Source of the DNA: Blattamonas nauphoetae
Taxonomy: Eukaryota > Preaxostyla > Oxymonadida
Direction: 5' to 3'
Length of the DNA: 64,000 bases
Assembly: GCA_033064195.1 (NCBI GenBank)
Contig: JARBJD010000034.1
Location: 248,001-312,000, forward strand
This document shows positions 33,001-45,512 of the stretch, in pieces. Positions within the stretch are counted from its first letter, which is position 1. Each line of letters starts with the position of its first letter. The notes beneath the pieces were generated by a model that was not told where the DNA came from, did no database searches, and saw nothing but the letters and a program-made list of their open reading frames with translations. Position numbers and translations under genes: made by a program.

Positions 33001-36000
33001 GAGACGACAAGCCGATTGAAGGGCTGTCATTCCTGACGAAACTCCTTCCTAACCTCCCTCAATCTGTCGCATCCTCACTTGTCTCTCACACTTCACAATG
33101 CCTCGACAGTACCTTCCGCTCTACTCTCCCTCGCATCTCCCTCTCGCTGGTGAAGTCAGCACCGTACGTGAATGCCGTGATCGTGTTCCTCCAAGCGCTC
33201 CTCAGCCGAGTTGACAGTGACACTCTCACTCGAAATGCCACTCTTCTCATCCGACTCCTCTACCTCACCGTCTCGGCAATGGTCTCGTCGATGTCGGTGT
33301 CTTTCGCTGATCCGACGATGGCTGAAATCAACGCCATTGTCGATGAAGCTGGATGGAATGGATTGCGTCTCAGTCAAGACCCTCTCGATTCTCTTGCAAA
33401 ATGGATCTTCACACAGATCATCTCCAACGATTCATTGTTCACACAACTAAACATTCACTTTCTTCTTCCTCAATCGTTCCTTCTCCCCAAAATGAACTTT
33501 TGTAGCTTCATTCTCAAGAGAACAGCGGGTATTGCTTTCAATCAGAAACATCCAACACTCCACGTCCAGGGACCACCTCCGGATCCGTTCCAATTCCTCT
33601 CCACCGATGTGAAAGCGACTCTCACCAAAGCCAAACTTGACTTAATTCGAACGATGAAACATCGGCAATCTTCGCCAAAAGACATTCACCGTCAGCTGCT
33701 CTCTCTGCATTTGCTTCCTTTCAACAGCGATGCTTGGAAACCGTTTCGAAACGACGAAATCCTCTCCACAATGCTTGTCGATCTTCAGGACGGCAGAACG
33801 TTCAAGAATGAAGATTGTGAATCGGCTGTGCACATCCTCAAAAGAATCAAGTTCTTCCCTGACACGATTCCACTTCCCCCAACAATTTGGCCATCAAGCT
33901 CAATGATATTCGACTTTGGCCACGACCGCGAGCTTTTTACTGTGTCGATGACCCAGTTTTGCCTCCAACTTGTGGACATCTTTAACCTCATCGGACAAGT
34001 TGCTCGCTTTTCTATCGATCCCTCTGTCGTTGAAGCCAATTCAGAAGTTCTCCTCTCTGCGAGCACAACTCTCTATCTGCTTCATGGACTCCAAAATCAA
34101 AAAGCATGCATTAGACAGTGGAAGGACGCTGTTAATCCTGCGTCTGGAATAACAATCCCCAAAACAATGGCCTTCATCTCCAAAATGATGGACACCTCAA
34201 TCGCAATTCCATCTACCAGAGATCTAAGCCGTGTCTTTCATGGTTTTGGACAAACCATCCCTCAGCACGTCGATCCCCGTGCCTGTGGACTCTTGAAACA
34301 TGTTCTTGTTTTTTGTCTCCCCTTCTCGAGTATAAACGAAAGAAAATCATTCGTTGACGAGTATCAGGCACAAATTGCATATGTCAAACGTAATTTTACA
34401 GCAATCCACTCATCGACATTCGACTTCAAACCACAACTCGAACAATGGTCTTCCTATGTCCGCTCAATCACCCAAGATTTCAGTCCTTCCTCAGCTGAGT
34501 CACAGACACTGACAAGCCTTCATCTCCTCCTTCGCGGTCTCCATTCACCTCTTCCTCCAGCACCTCCAAAGATCGCCAAGGACCATCCCACTCTGGCTGC
34601 CATTTCAACCGTCATCAGCAGCATCTCCAGCTATTTCACTGTTGGAGAAGGATCACTCCAATCAATCGAGCAACAGATGACACCAATCAAAAACTCCATC
34701 AACAACTCAATCCCAGTCAAAGTGGAAATCGTTCGACATCGAAAAGTGTTCGATGAATGGGCAAAGTATCTGGAGCATTTCTCCGAGCCGACAATTCACG
34801 AGTTTCTCGTCTATCTCTCCAAAGTGATTGCTCCAAAAGTCCCTCCGATGGCTCCTGAACTCAAAATCGACAAAACCCACCCAAAAATCGTCATGAACGA
34901 GACACCTTTCAAACACTACGTTCAAATGATCAACAAGGGCTTGAAAGACGCGCATATGAGGATCCGCAAAGCAATGACAACTTTATCACCGAACACATCT
35001 GCCCCATTCAGATATCCTCAAGTTTCGCCACAGATCGCCTACCTCGTCCCTTCAGTCAAAAGAGACATCGAGTATCATTTGTCATGCGTCTGTCAACTGG
35101 AAGGGATCAATCAGTCACTCGAAGTGGAAAAGCTCTTCCTCACGCAGATCAGCAACCTCACCCCTCCACCCCATCTCCCTCTCGTAACCATCAATCCATC
35201 AGACGATGTCATTCCATGCGATCCTGATTTACTCGCCGAGTTCAACCAACGCTTCAAACTTCTTCATTTTTCGTTCTCAGAATTTGTGGCGAATCCACTG
35301 GCCCAACCTATCCACTACGAAAACGCCCTCAAAAGATTTTCTGATCACTTGCCTCGCTTTAACAGTCTCAAATATCTTCTTCGCTCGCCAGACAATCAGC
35401 GACCTCTGAGAAACCTTTGTACAACACTGAGTGTTCATCTGTACTCTCACTTGGACCTTGTTCACCGAACGGAGCAGACAATCTCGAACCTCTAAAACAT
35501 GCCACTTCCACCACTCACAACGCAGATCTCAGAATGCTGTCCAAGTGTTCTTCGAGATGTGTGGATGGCTCTGAACAGTTTTGTGACAACATTCGATCAA
35601 ACAGTGGTTGATCGGCTTTTTCCACGTTCTGTCCAGTTTTTGAAGGTGAAACAAACAATGTCTTCTCTTTCTGAAGAGAAAATCATTCTTCCCAACATGA
35701 TTCGAGAGTTGGATGCTCATCCACTGTGCAACCATCCAATCCTCATCAACATCAGAATACATCTGCAGACATTCTCGACACATTTCATCGATGTTCCATC
35801 TTTTGAGCGCTTCAGTTTTTTGGCTCTCACTGTTCGAACGCTTTCAAGATCAACTTGCTTCAATCCTTGACACACAACAGAGGACGAACAACATCATCGG
35901 AACGATTGCCACAATCCGAAAGTTCGATCGCCTTCTCAAACCACGATCCATAGTCTTCCAGGCACAAGCTTTCCTTCGAGCAAGCAGACAAATCATGCGT

Positions 36001-36546
36001 TCTATCGAGTCACCCGTTCATTCCTCCCCATTCAAAGAAATTGCCAACTTCCTTACTCACCTCATTCAGCTCCCTCATCTCGAGACGATCACTTTCCAAT
36101 CTCCGACGGTTCATCAGCAGTACTACCTCGCTCTCTCCGAGTATGTCTCAACAACCAGACCAACCCTTCCGAGGAACTTTGAAAAAGCCAGGAAAGATGC
36201 GAGTGCTGGGATGAAGAAACATGATCCACAACTCGCTGCCCAAATTGTAGACAATCTCGAGAGCAGTCCGTATTCGAGTGATTCGGTGATCAAAGAGGCC
36301 ATTTATTTCTACAGAAGGTTTCTAAGCAAGACAAAGAACCAAAATGAACTGACGAAGAAACATCAATCTGAGAAGGAAGTGTCGGATTTGAGAAGACAAC
36401 TCCACGAAGAAGCCGCTCATCAGTCACCGCCGTCGATAACATTGTCATCGAACCAACGTGGCAGAGGTGACAAGCCTATTCCAGTATCTCTAATCCCATC
36501 ACAACCACCGCCTCCCATTCCTCAGGCACTCGCCGACACGAAGTGA
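27073..36546 (+). CDS. Giant alpha-solenoid protein, about 3,100 residues, two in-frame TAA codons
   Basis: The start at 27073 gives a hydrophobic N-terminus (MSSGVLLPLFMSFVLVVSF), possibly a signal peptide. Two GT-AG introns are clear: 27264-27303 (40 bp) and 27653-27686 (34 bp). Both restore frame. From 27687 one frame runs to 35870, broken only by TAA at 29313-29315 and 35493-35495. Coding sequence continues in the same frame across both (FDPQ-Gln-KNRVITHLRHLF; TISNL-Gln-NMPLPPL), so both are best read as glutamine. A last frame change near 35790-35830 (short intron or sequence error) leads into 35830-36546, ending in TGA. The protein is almost entirely Leu/Ser-rich helical repeats with a Lys/Glu-rich C-terminal tail and a final Pro-rich stretch. 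I recognise no catalytic domain. Confidence 0.75.
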
Positions 36547-36934
36547 CATTTCATCCAACTCGATTCCAATGAAGATGATTCAGGAAGGTGGCAAGACACA
36601 CAAACACAATCGAATTGTTGGTTTGACCAGAGAAGAGTGATCGGGCATTGATACACTTTCTCTTAAACTCGCATAAATCAATTTCATGTCACGTATTTTG
36701 TTCAAAAACGGATTCTCGAATCAATTGTTCATCTTCTGAGGGTGTCTCAAGACACTTTCGATTGATTGTAGGATTTATTGGTTTAGGACACAAATAATTC
36801 CAAATGTCAACCTTTCTGGAGGAATGTGTGCAAATTGATGAGCACTGGAATGGAGAAATACAAGAAATGAGTTCTGAATTGAGAGAATACTTCACCACTC
36901 CCATACTTCCCTTTTCTCGATCAAGAAAAACTGA
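36547..36934. other. Intergenic, nothing recognised
   Basis: AT-rich spacer between the giant gene and a decayed solenoid paralogue. It contains the 3' flank of one and the promoter of the other; no motif could be assigned. Confidence 0.4.
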
Positions 36935-38236
36935 ATGGGTTCTTCGCCTTCGAAATCCACCCCTATTCCTGATGGTACGTCTCAACTTCTGTTTCATTCT
37001 TGCTTCTAGAATCTCCACATTCCCCACCTTTCTTGAATTGGGACGAACCTGGTCCACGAATTGAGAAAGATTATCCTTCGCTCTTCTTCTCACTTGTCAA
37101 AGGGTTGGAGGATGGATGTGTATTAGACGACGCTCAGCAATCGAAAGTCGTTCGATTGCTGTTCCTCCTCCGCTGTCAAGGAGTTGGATACAGAGGATTA
37201 TTCGCCTACAGTAACTCCTACATCCGACTAATGTCTAATGACATGACATGACAATCTTTCTACCAGTTTTTCTCGACAACCCAACAAAATGGAGACTTGC
37301 GGATTTCAGCATTGTCAATGTTGTGAGGGATACTATCTGTTTCTGAGAGTTGCTAGAATGTGTGACGTCTACCTATTTCGGAAATCACACACCAAAACAT
37401 ACCGTGGTCAAAAAATGGAGTTTTTCTTTCCAACGAACAGGCGATTCCACATTGGTCTACCTCCAATCGAGATGAACTCGATCGAGTAGATGTCAACTTA
37501 ATTCACGTGGGTGAATGTTTGATGCAGAATGAAAAAGCGGCGAAATTCTCCTCAAAACTGTGATTTTTGACCGAACTGCCAAAATTGAAAGTCATTGAAA
37601 AGGCTTGATATTTCCAGAAGGAATTGGGTGCTTCGAACCTTCCGCATTGCTGAAAACCAGATGTCTGAACTTTGCTGGGTTGAACAATTCCACGAAACTC
37701 TGCTATGGCTGTTGTCCTCTGGAATCAGCTCACTCAAAGAAAGATATTGGACGCAATCAACACCAGTCTTTCGATATATCATTCTAAACGAAGTAATCGT
37801 TCCATCCAGCCAATATGTGGATCACATTCTTCGTCAACTCATCCGAACACAATCGCTGATTCAAATGAGTGATTTGACCGATTTCGTCACTCATCTTTTC
37901 CAACTTTCTGGCCATCATCTCCCCACTATGCAGTATCTTCTCTCCTCTTCCGTCCCACAAGCTATTCCAACAATCCTCTCTGAAGTCTGTGATGAAAGCG
38001 CATTGTCAGGAATTGTTTCGACGTTCTTGTCATTTCCATTTGACGTGATGTTCGGAAGAGGAGAAGTGCGAAATCGTGCACAGGAAATGATGAGGATGCT
38101 GCGAAGTGAGGGAATCGAGGATGGAATCGAGCAGAAACTGATGAACGATGCGATCGATGGGGATGGAAGGACAATCAGAACGAAATCGTTGCACTTTTGC
38201 AAACGATCGGGAGCGAATTCTTCGTTTTCTGAATAG
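36935..38236 (+). pseudogene. Third alpha-solenoid family member, probably decayed
   Basis: ATG at 36935 opens MGSSPSKSTPIPD. A 35-bp intron (36975-37009) joins to ESPHSPPFLNWDEPGPRIEK, the N-terminal signature of the family, and the frame ends at a TGA at 37249. Family sequence reappears at about 37595-38236 with IILNEVIVPSSQYVDHILRQ, MQYLLSSSVPQAIPTILSEV and MRMLRSEGIEDGIEQKLMND, matching the C-terminal half of relatives. The middle (37252-37594) has no good frame. It is either a decayed gene or one with unusual introns; its first apparent terminal codon in the second part is TAG (38234-38236). Confidence 0.55.
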
Positions 38237-38479
38237 ATCCAACACAAACCAGAATGCTCAATAAACAACCTTTTGTCTGTCTTCCTCGATGGCCAGCGGA
38301 GCGGCTGTAAGATCACGTCATCTTTCTTGATTCTTGTCTTCTTGTTTTATTGTCACTTCTCAAAGTCTGTTAACAACCTCCGATTTCAGTGTGTTCCTGG
38401 CGCTTTGTAATCTCCGCCTTGTACCATCTCAAACAAGAACTAAAGGACGAAATATCGCCTCAAACGAATCAGGAAGAGT

Positions 38480-39205
38480 TCAACCGATAAGGCGTTCATT
38501 GTTTACCCCTTTCCAGAAGCGCAGAAAGGCCAGCGAGAACGAGTCAAGAGTGACGTTGCTTCTGTCTTCCATTCCTTCAGAACACAGAGCGAGTACAACC
38601 TTCCTCACTTGTGGGATTGATCGAAGCCAATTCAATGTGAAGATGTCGAAGAATCTGGAATGATGTGTCAGCGATGATGGGATTCTGTCCAGACGAACAA
38701 GAGCGATGGAGAGGACGGAGAGAAGAGAGGAGAGAGGAGGGGTGGAGAGAGTGGATGGAGTTCCTGTGCGGATGAGAGACAGAACGAGAGAGAGGAAGAT
38801 GTTCAGGAGTGGTGATTGTTCGTCCAGCGTGGTACCAATCTCAACTCTGACTGGCGACGAAGGGACGAGAATTGTGAGAATGCGAGTGAGGAAGGGAGCG
38901 AGTGGGATGAGTGAGGAAGCGGAGATCGACGGTGGGTCGTCTGGAAGGACCATTTTGCAGAGAGTGAGGAAAAGTTGTTGAGGTGTTGCATGTTTGACAA
39001 TCTGAGCGTAACTGAATCCAAATGAATCAAAAGATGTCAGAGTTCGAAATGAGCTCGTCCTTCTCTCCTCCACGATCAGACAGACACTCTTCGCTGTTTC
39101 CTTTGCGATGGCAGAAATCAGATTCGCATTCAGACCTTTAAGGCAATGAGAGAGTGCAATTGAGTTGAAGGGATGATTTGTGTAGTTCTCAATGAAATAA
39201 TCCTC
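38480..39205 (-). pseudogene. Fragment of a large helical-repeat gene, 5' truncated
   Basis: The minus-strand frame is open from about 39205 (EDYFIENYTNHPFNSIALSH) through GLNANLISAIAKETAKSV and LNWLRSIPQVRKVVLALCSE to a TGA at 38480. There is no start codon in good context, and the upstream 400 bp are AT-rich and non-coding, so the 5' part is missing. Leu/Ser-rich helices resemble the neighbouring solenoid genes. It could be the 3' remnant of a paralogue of the gene ending at 39611. Confidence 0.5.
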
Positions 39206-39610
39206 GCGTCACAAAATCGTACTGACGCAGTAATTCTCCTAAAAAATTCTCTTTCTTCGTTTATCATCCCTAAATACATCATTTCTGAACTTTTTTCAAT
39301 TTCATAAAAACATAGAAGTTGTCACGATCAACTCTGAAATCTCACGTTTTTTCAATTTTTCTCTTTAATGGATGTATTTTGTCCATTGTTTCACATAGAG
39401 ACCTCTTTTTTTGTTGTTTTCCATCCTTTCCCTGTCTTTGAACTTGTTTTGCAATAAAAAGTGTGCAAAAATGTGCTGATCTTAGAAAGGCCATTTCATG
39501 CGCGATCAGGCTTGAAATCTATAAATTCACCTTTCTTATGTGTACTCAACAACTAAATCTGAATTCAGTAAAATTTGATTTTTTTCCACGCTCATATATT
39601 ATTTGCATCA
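39206..39610. other. AT-rich intergenic stretch, nothing recognised
   Basis: Strongly AT-rich with poly-T runs and no coding frame. It separates the 3' end of the solenoid gene on its right from the truncated fragment on its left. Confidence 0.45.
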
Positions 39611-41489
39611 TTTCATTGAGATTTACACATTTGGGCTTTGAATGAATCCAGTTGATGACTGGCTTTCAATTAGCAGAGAGAGAAGGATGTGGGAGACGAT
39701 GGACGGGAGTGGTTGTTGGGTGACGGATGCTTCGTGAATGCCTCGGAAAGGAGCAGTGGCTCTGCTGATTGAGAAAGGTGTTGGGGTGTTTCTGGTTATA
39801 TCTTCGATCATCTGCAAAACCTCCAGGATCGAGCGAAGAAGAGACAGATCGGTTGTCACTGCCAGCGACACCAGCGAGTCGATCACTGGTGTAGGGTCGA
39901 ATGACTCGAACTTCATCAGAAATCGCAACACTTCCAAACACGAAGCGACAATCTGCGATGTCACATCATCCTTCCCCACAGCACATCCATCCTCCACTCC
40001 TTCCCGACGAAGGAGAGTGATTGCACGAAGGGTGTTGAAGACAAGTTCACTCAGTTCTTGTCGCCGTTGGTTGTTAAACAACCTGTTCGTATGAAACAGA
40101 TTGGTGTATTTGCGAACGGTGTCTCCAACATGAGCCAGGGTGGCTTCGACCAGTGGAAGATTGTTGATGTGACCAGCCAACTCGACAAAGCGGTCGAAGG
40201 CAGTGAAAGTCGAGTCGTCAAGGAAGTGGATGCGTGTGGTGGATCGGATCTTGTGAACAGACAAGAGGAACAGTGCTTGCGCGTCGCTCTCCGCTCTCAT
40301 CAGCTCGTTCGCGATGTCGGGAGTGTCTCTTGAAACAACAACCAACTGCGTCAGAAGTCTCCATCTCTCCTCGCCCTCAGCTGTTCTCAACTTCTCGACG
40401 ATTGATGTCTCGAATTGCGATGATTGTGGACGGGTTTGTTGTCCGAAGTAGAGAGATCCCGGATTGGTGTGTTTGATGGCTTCTTTCACTTTTCTCATTT
40501 CGGTGAGGAGAGCGATGGGAGTGTTGACGGAATTCACTGTCGCCATCTCCACCAAGAATTCCACCATTCTATCAATAGAGCTGTGAAAATGTCGATTCAT
40601 TGATTTGCAGAATGTGCCAAACGACGACAAAAACTGACTCTTTGAGTCAGTTCCAAGAAAAGGGAAGAGATGGAGAAAGTTGATGTCTCTTCTCGTCTCG
40701 TCTTCACGACTCAAGTTCCGTCCCCAAAGGGAATGACCGTAGGCAAGGCTGATTTCGATGTCGGCCAGTGTTGTCAGCGCAGTGAGTGCAGATGGTCGGC
40801 TGCTGTTGTTCCACACACTTGGCTGTTCTGACAATCGACACAGCTCGGGAGAGAAGAAGGGGAAGGAGTGAGGGAGTGTTGTGGTCGAGTGAAGGGCGTT
40901 CACAAGACAGCCAGCGAAATCAATATCAAGCATTCTCGTGAAGTCAAGTTTCGGTTTTGGGCATCCTGTGGGAGTGCCCATAACCAAACTAGGGCTCTCC
41001 CACTCCGTATGAGTGATATGGTCTGTGAATATAATGTTGTGGGTTGATCCCGCCAAATCTCACCAATGGACATTCTTATTATGATTCCATTGACTTCTTA
41101 CATCCATCTATATACTCAGGAAGATGATACTGGGGAGAATTGGTTGTTTACTAGCCGATAGATACTCCATTTCGAATCCGCAAACTCAGCTGCTGGAATT
41201 CGTTCGGCTCCCACTCTTTCGCTATCAAAAGCATCTTACTCACTAAAACACCTCAATTTTTCCACCTCCCCACTGGTTTGGAGTAACAAGCGACATTCCT
41301 CTGTAACTTACAGCCATCTAACAGATTCAACATGCGACACTTCATTACTCCAGGATCTAGTTGAAAATCGTCAATGGAATCATAATTCTCAATCAAGATG
41401 CATAAACGAAGAATACCTTTCCACGCCTTGCGTTAAACGTCGTCATAGACGAACTTATCTGAGACCAAAGAGGAATGTATCGGAAACAT

Positions 41490-44400
41490 AAGCAAACCTC
41501 CCCAACCCTCGCGAGACAGGTCTGCCAGCCGATCCAGACATCGGCGGGGCGGAAGTGGTGAGGATCAGTCCCACGGAGGGGATACTTCAACCACTTCGCG
41601 CCCTTCAGAAGTGCGACGTCGCGACGGCGGAAGTGAGAGGAAATTGCTCATAAATTACTGAAAAGATGACTACGACGGTCTCAATGAATCAGTCCATTCA
41701 CATTGTCACTCGAAGTAGTTTTGATTTCACTCGGGCATGATCTCTCCTCAAAACTCTGGCTGCCTCCCGGGCCAATAAACCCTTGACGTCCATCATGACA
41801 ATTATTTCCATGTAAATTACTGTTTAGTTCGATTTCTCGCGAAGAAACAATCAATATCTCACAACGCGGGAAATTACGCGACCAACAGCAGAAATTCAGA
41901 AGAACAACGCATCTCTCGAGAAAGGCAGTGAGAATGATCACACGAAAGAAACTTCTCCATACAATCAGCAACCGAGACTGAAAGGCACATTGCAATCAAA
42001 CCAGGCCGGAAATGTCGAAGAAACAGTTTATGAAGGGAATTGAAGGAGCACGAGGACAAAAGTTGAGAAACATTCAGCACTCTTCCGAAGAAAAGATGAA
42101 GGAAAGTGCCTTCAGAAGTTCAGGCTCCAGATCAGCGCCCATGATAGTCGCAATAACCCCCACTCGGACTTCGCCTCGGGGGTCAGTAGTATTGGAAATC
42201 ATCTCCACTTTGAACTTTTCACATGAAGTGGATACTATTTAGTCACATCACCCAAGCTTCAGCGATGCTGGCATCAGTTCGTGGTGAATTACAGTGTTCC
42301 CCGTCACGGCAAGAGTATGACATATCTTTTCTACTTGAGGCCCTGAGGGAAACATCGGAACGAGCCTCCGGTTCGGTTTCACCGTCAAATGTTGGAAAAA
42401 GATCAACCAAGGTGGGCGGGCAACTTGTTGGAATCGATCATCATATTGTTAGGTACTCAGACAACCGTGATGGTCGAGTCCACCGTCCTGGAGCCTACCG
42501 GAAAGACAACATGACGTTTGTAAACGGAACAATTCATTTCGGGGCGGATTGTGGGACAGCAAGGAACAGCGATCACCAGAACGATCTCTGTGTACAACAC
42601 CTCATCAGTCCACGCGTCGAAGCTGCCCTGATTCACCAACTGCACTAGTCTCCGAGTTCCAACTGATCATTCAACCACAGCGACAACATCTACCCGCCAC
42701 CCGCGTAAGATTTGTTGAAATTTCGTCTTCCCCATCAACTGTTCGGACCGGCTTGCTTCGAATGAGTCTTCGACAGATAGGATTGACGACTCAGATCGAC
42801 TGCCTACTCCGAGAATTAAAAACCCGCTTCTGATCGTGACACATGCCTCGTCTGTGCCGCCATGGCTTCATTCCGCACCATCAATCACAAATTCACTCTC
42901 GAACTCACTACTGACAGCTGTCGAAATTCACATCCTCTAAAGAGAACCAACGAGAAGTATCCGACTTTCAATCGAAGCAGGATTTGTCAGGCATGCCACG
43001 TGCAGATATTGTGAACTCGTCAGCCAGAAGGCTCAACAGGACCTCGTCGGTTTCCAAGAATTGCCGCGTTTTCATGTTCAGCCACCACTCTCCCACTCTT
43101 CACACTCCATCTGAGAGGGACGACGAGGAACGCACATGAAAGCTTCAAGACTGACCAAGCCTCTCTTTTTGATCCTGCCTTCGAAGCCGATTCTTCTCAG
43201 CCATCGCTCGATCATCGTCCAATGTGGGCGAGCTGACCTGACACACATTTTGAGACAGTCCATCCAACACCACTCTCTGAGTCTCCTCCGCTCGCTCTTC
43301 AGCGATGATATCCAATGTTTACGAGACACAGCGAACATGAATGAATTGGAATGCATCGTGATGATGTTTCGGCTTGTGATGGCAGTTGGTGTTGATGCGA
43401 CAATGACATTGTCTGGAATGTGTGCGTGAGTTGGATGGCAGCTATCATTCCCTCGTGTTAGAAGAAAGATTACCCTCACTTCGATTGGTCACGGTGGGTA
43501 ACAACTCCATGTTCATTCGCGAGATCTGCGTATCGTGCCTTCAAACACACTCCCCGTTGCTTTCCCTCAGTAATCAACGGTGCTGGTAGCAGTGTCTGTA
43601 TCCCACTTCCAAACGGGAATCATTCATGATTCAATTCTCTCACCGCATTGAGTATCGTACATGGCGGCTGCACCCATCCAAGAAGAGAAAACATCGAATC
43701 TCACATGAACCAGACTAGCTGCCCGGATAGAATCATTCCAGGGAACCTGAACTCCATGTCTACTCCATGGAGCTGGGCAAGGAGGAAGTGACATGAAACC
43801 GTGCGGTGCGAATGTTTTCTCCTGAGAGTGGATACACTCCAATTCACACCGAAATGAACTCGCACCATCGGCCCATGACGAGGTGGTACCATAATCGACT
43901 CCTCGTCCAACAAAGGGACTTGATGTCTTTCGATCTCCGCCTCATCCTTCGTGTCGACTCGAAACAGAAGAAGCGATTGAGATATATCCTCACAATGACA
44001 CAGCAAATTACTAAGGCCATTCAAGAACTATTGCCCAGCACTACCTTAAACAGAGTCTTATCAAAAAAGAAAGAAAGAAACCCTTCAGGGAATCGGTGAA
44101 AGATCCACCAGACGCCAGGTTCTGAGGGTAGACGTCATTATCGTTCCGGTTGCTCCTGACCCTCACGTGGTAATCCAGCCAGCCGATCAAGACATCGGCG
44201 GGACCGAAGTTACGGAGACCTGTCCGATGGAACGGATACTCCGTGGATTTCGGGTCCTTCAAATGAGCGGCATCGTCGAGGGCGGGATGCTTTGGAACCG
44301 AGACAAAACGAACCATTTAGCTTCAATCATTTGACCTGTTTTCAACTCTGTCGATGGGACACTCCATCCACCGACTCGCAACAGCGTCAAATTCACACAA

Positions 44401-44640
44401 CATGTCGATCACCACGATTGATGTTTATTTTATGTGTTACAGGGAATTGAATGGCAAGACATTATCATTGCAGCAAAAACAGGAAACAGTTCAAGGCTCT
44501 CCTCGACCCTCACGTGGTAGTCCAGCCAGCCGATCAAGACATCGGCGGGGCCAAAGTTGCGAAGAACAGTCCGTTGGTTCGGACACTTCGCGTATTTTGA
44601 GCCTTTCAAATGAGCGGCATCGTCGAGGGCGGGAGTCAAG
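41490..44640 (+). repeat. Three dispersed copies of a 140-bp segment inside the second DIRS-type element
   Basis: Copies at about 41495-41640, 44145-44290 and 44500-44640 share CAGCCGATC(A/C)AGACATCGGCGG. The two right copies also share AAATGAGCGGCATCGTCGAG. Substitutions among copies look partly synonymous over PADQDIGG, so the segment may once have encoded a repeated peptide. No known domain matches by eye. Confidence 0.6.
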
Positions 44641-45184
44641 CCAGACAACTGAACAGATTGCAAAGATTGCAGCTCAGTTGGACAAACCATATACAACCCT
44701 GCTCCAATCATCATCAAAACAAAACGAACACGTGAACATCGATCAAACAGATCCTCTGAGATTGGAATCCGGGGAGCGATGTGCTGTGACATTCTCTTCT
44801 TCGGAGGAAAGAGAAACAGGGTCATCACAGATTGGATTGTATGACACTCTCGAATCGAAGAGTGAAGATTTTGCTGCTGAACATGAAGGAAATCCAAATG
44901 GTTCTCCAATCAGGAGACAACTTGGCAAGCACATGACGCCGGTAAAGTCAGCAGAACGGTTCGACTCGTCTACTATTCTCCATCGAGCTGTCGAAGATAT
45001 GAAAGGGAGAGACGAGTCTGCTGAGTTTCATGTTTGCTCAAGAGACACCACATTCTCTTCCAAGTCTGAAGGGGACGATGCAATGATTATGAGGAGGAAC
45101 CACACACCCCTCGTTTGGGAGCACAATCAAGTTGCTGAAGTCATTGCATCCCTCTTGACCTCCACACACTCCAACAGCATGTAA
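44354..45184 (+). CDS. Unrecognised Ser/Arg-rich reading frame in the second DIRS-type element
   Basis: An open frame of 276 codons with an RS/RG-rich N-terminal third (SRGSPASRSRHRRGQS) and an acidic, Ser-rich remainder. Its position just before the internal complementary region is where full elements carry the recombinase, but no recombinase motif is present. It may be passenger sequence or a gag-like relic. Confidence 0.35.
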   Translation: MGHSIHRLATASNSHNMSITTIDVYFMCYRELNGKTLSLQQKQETVQGSPRPSRGSPASRSRHRRGQSCEEQSVGSDTSRILSLSNERHRRGRESSQTTEQIAKIAAQLDKPYTTLLQSSSKQNEHVNIDQTDPLRLESGERCAVTFSSSEERETGSSQIGLYDTLESKSEDFAAEHEGNPNGSPIRRQLGKHMTPVKSAERFDSSTILHRAVEDMKGRDESAEFHVCSRDTTFSSKSEGDDAMIMRRNHTPLVWEHNQVAEVIASLLTSTHSNSM

Positions 45185-45424
45185 AACCGGACGAATTTTT
45201 CCCGGTCTTCTGTCGGAGTGACTCACTCGCCAGGTGAGTGCTTGGAGGAAGCCTCTCGCTCTGAAGGTCACAGCCAGTCGTGCAGAGACTCCACGACTGT
45301 GCGAGCGCCTTTTGTAAGCCTCAGAGAGGGCACGGTCCAGCAGAGCAAGCTCTGGAAGAATGAAAAGATATCTCTTCTTTTATTCGTTTATTCTTTGTTG
45401 CTCTGTATTCTAGGTTCCTTTCAA

Positions 45425-45512
45425 CTCCTCATACGGAGTGGGAGAGCCCTAGTTTGGTTATGGGCACTCCCACAGGATGCCCTGTTTAAACAAACTAGTG
45501 CTCTCCCACGAG
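45425..45512. repeat. Internal complementary region of the second DIRS-type element
   Basis: The left part complements the left outer end (GGGCACTCCCACAGGATGCC) and the right part complements the right outer end (TTTAAACAAACTAGTGCTCT). Together they reproduce a circle junction. Confidence 0.85.

Noticed and set aside
41000-41500. LTR retrotransposon ends
   Set aside because: The repeats are inverted rather than direct, lack TG...CA borders, and an internal complementary region is present, so the DIRS plan fits better.
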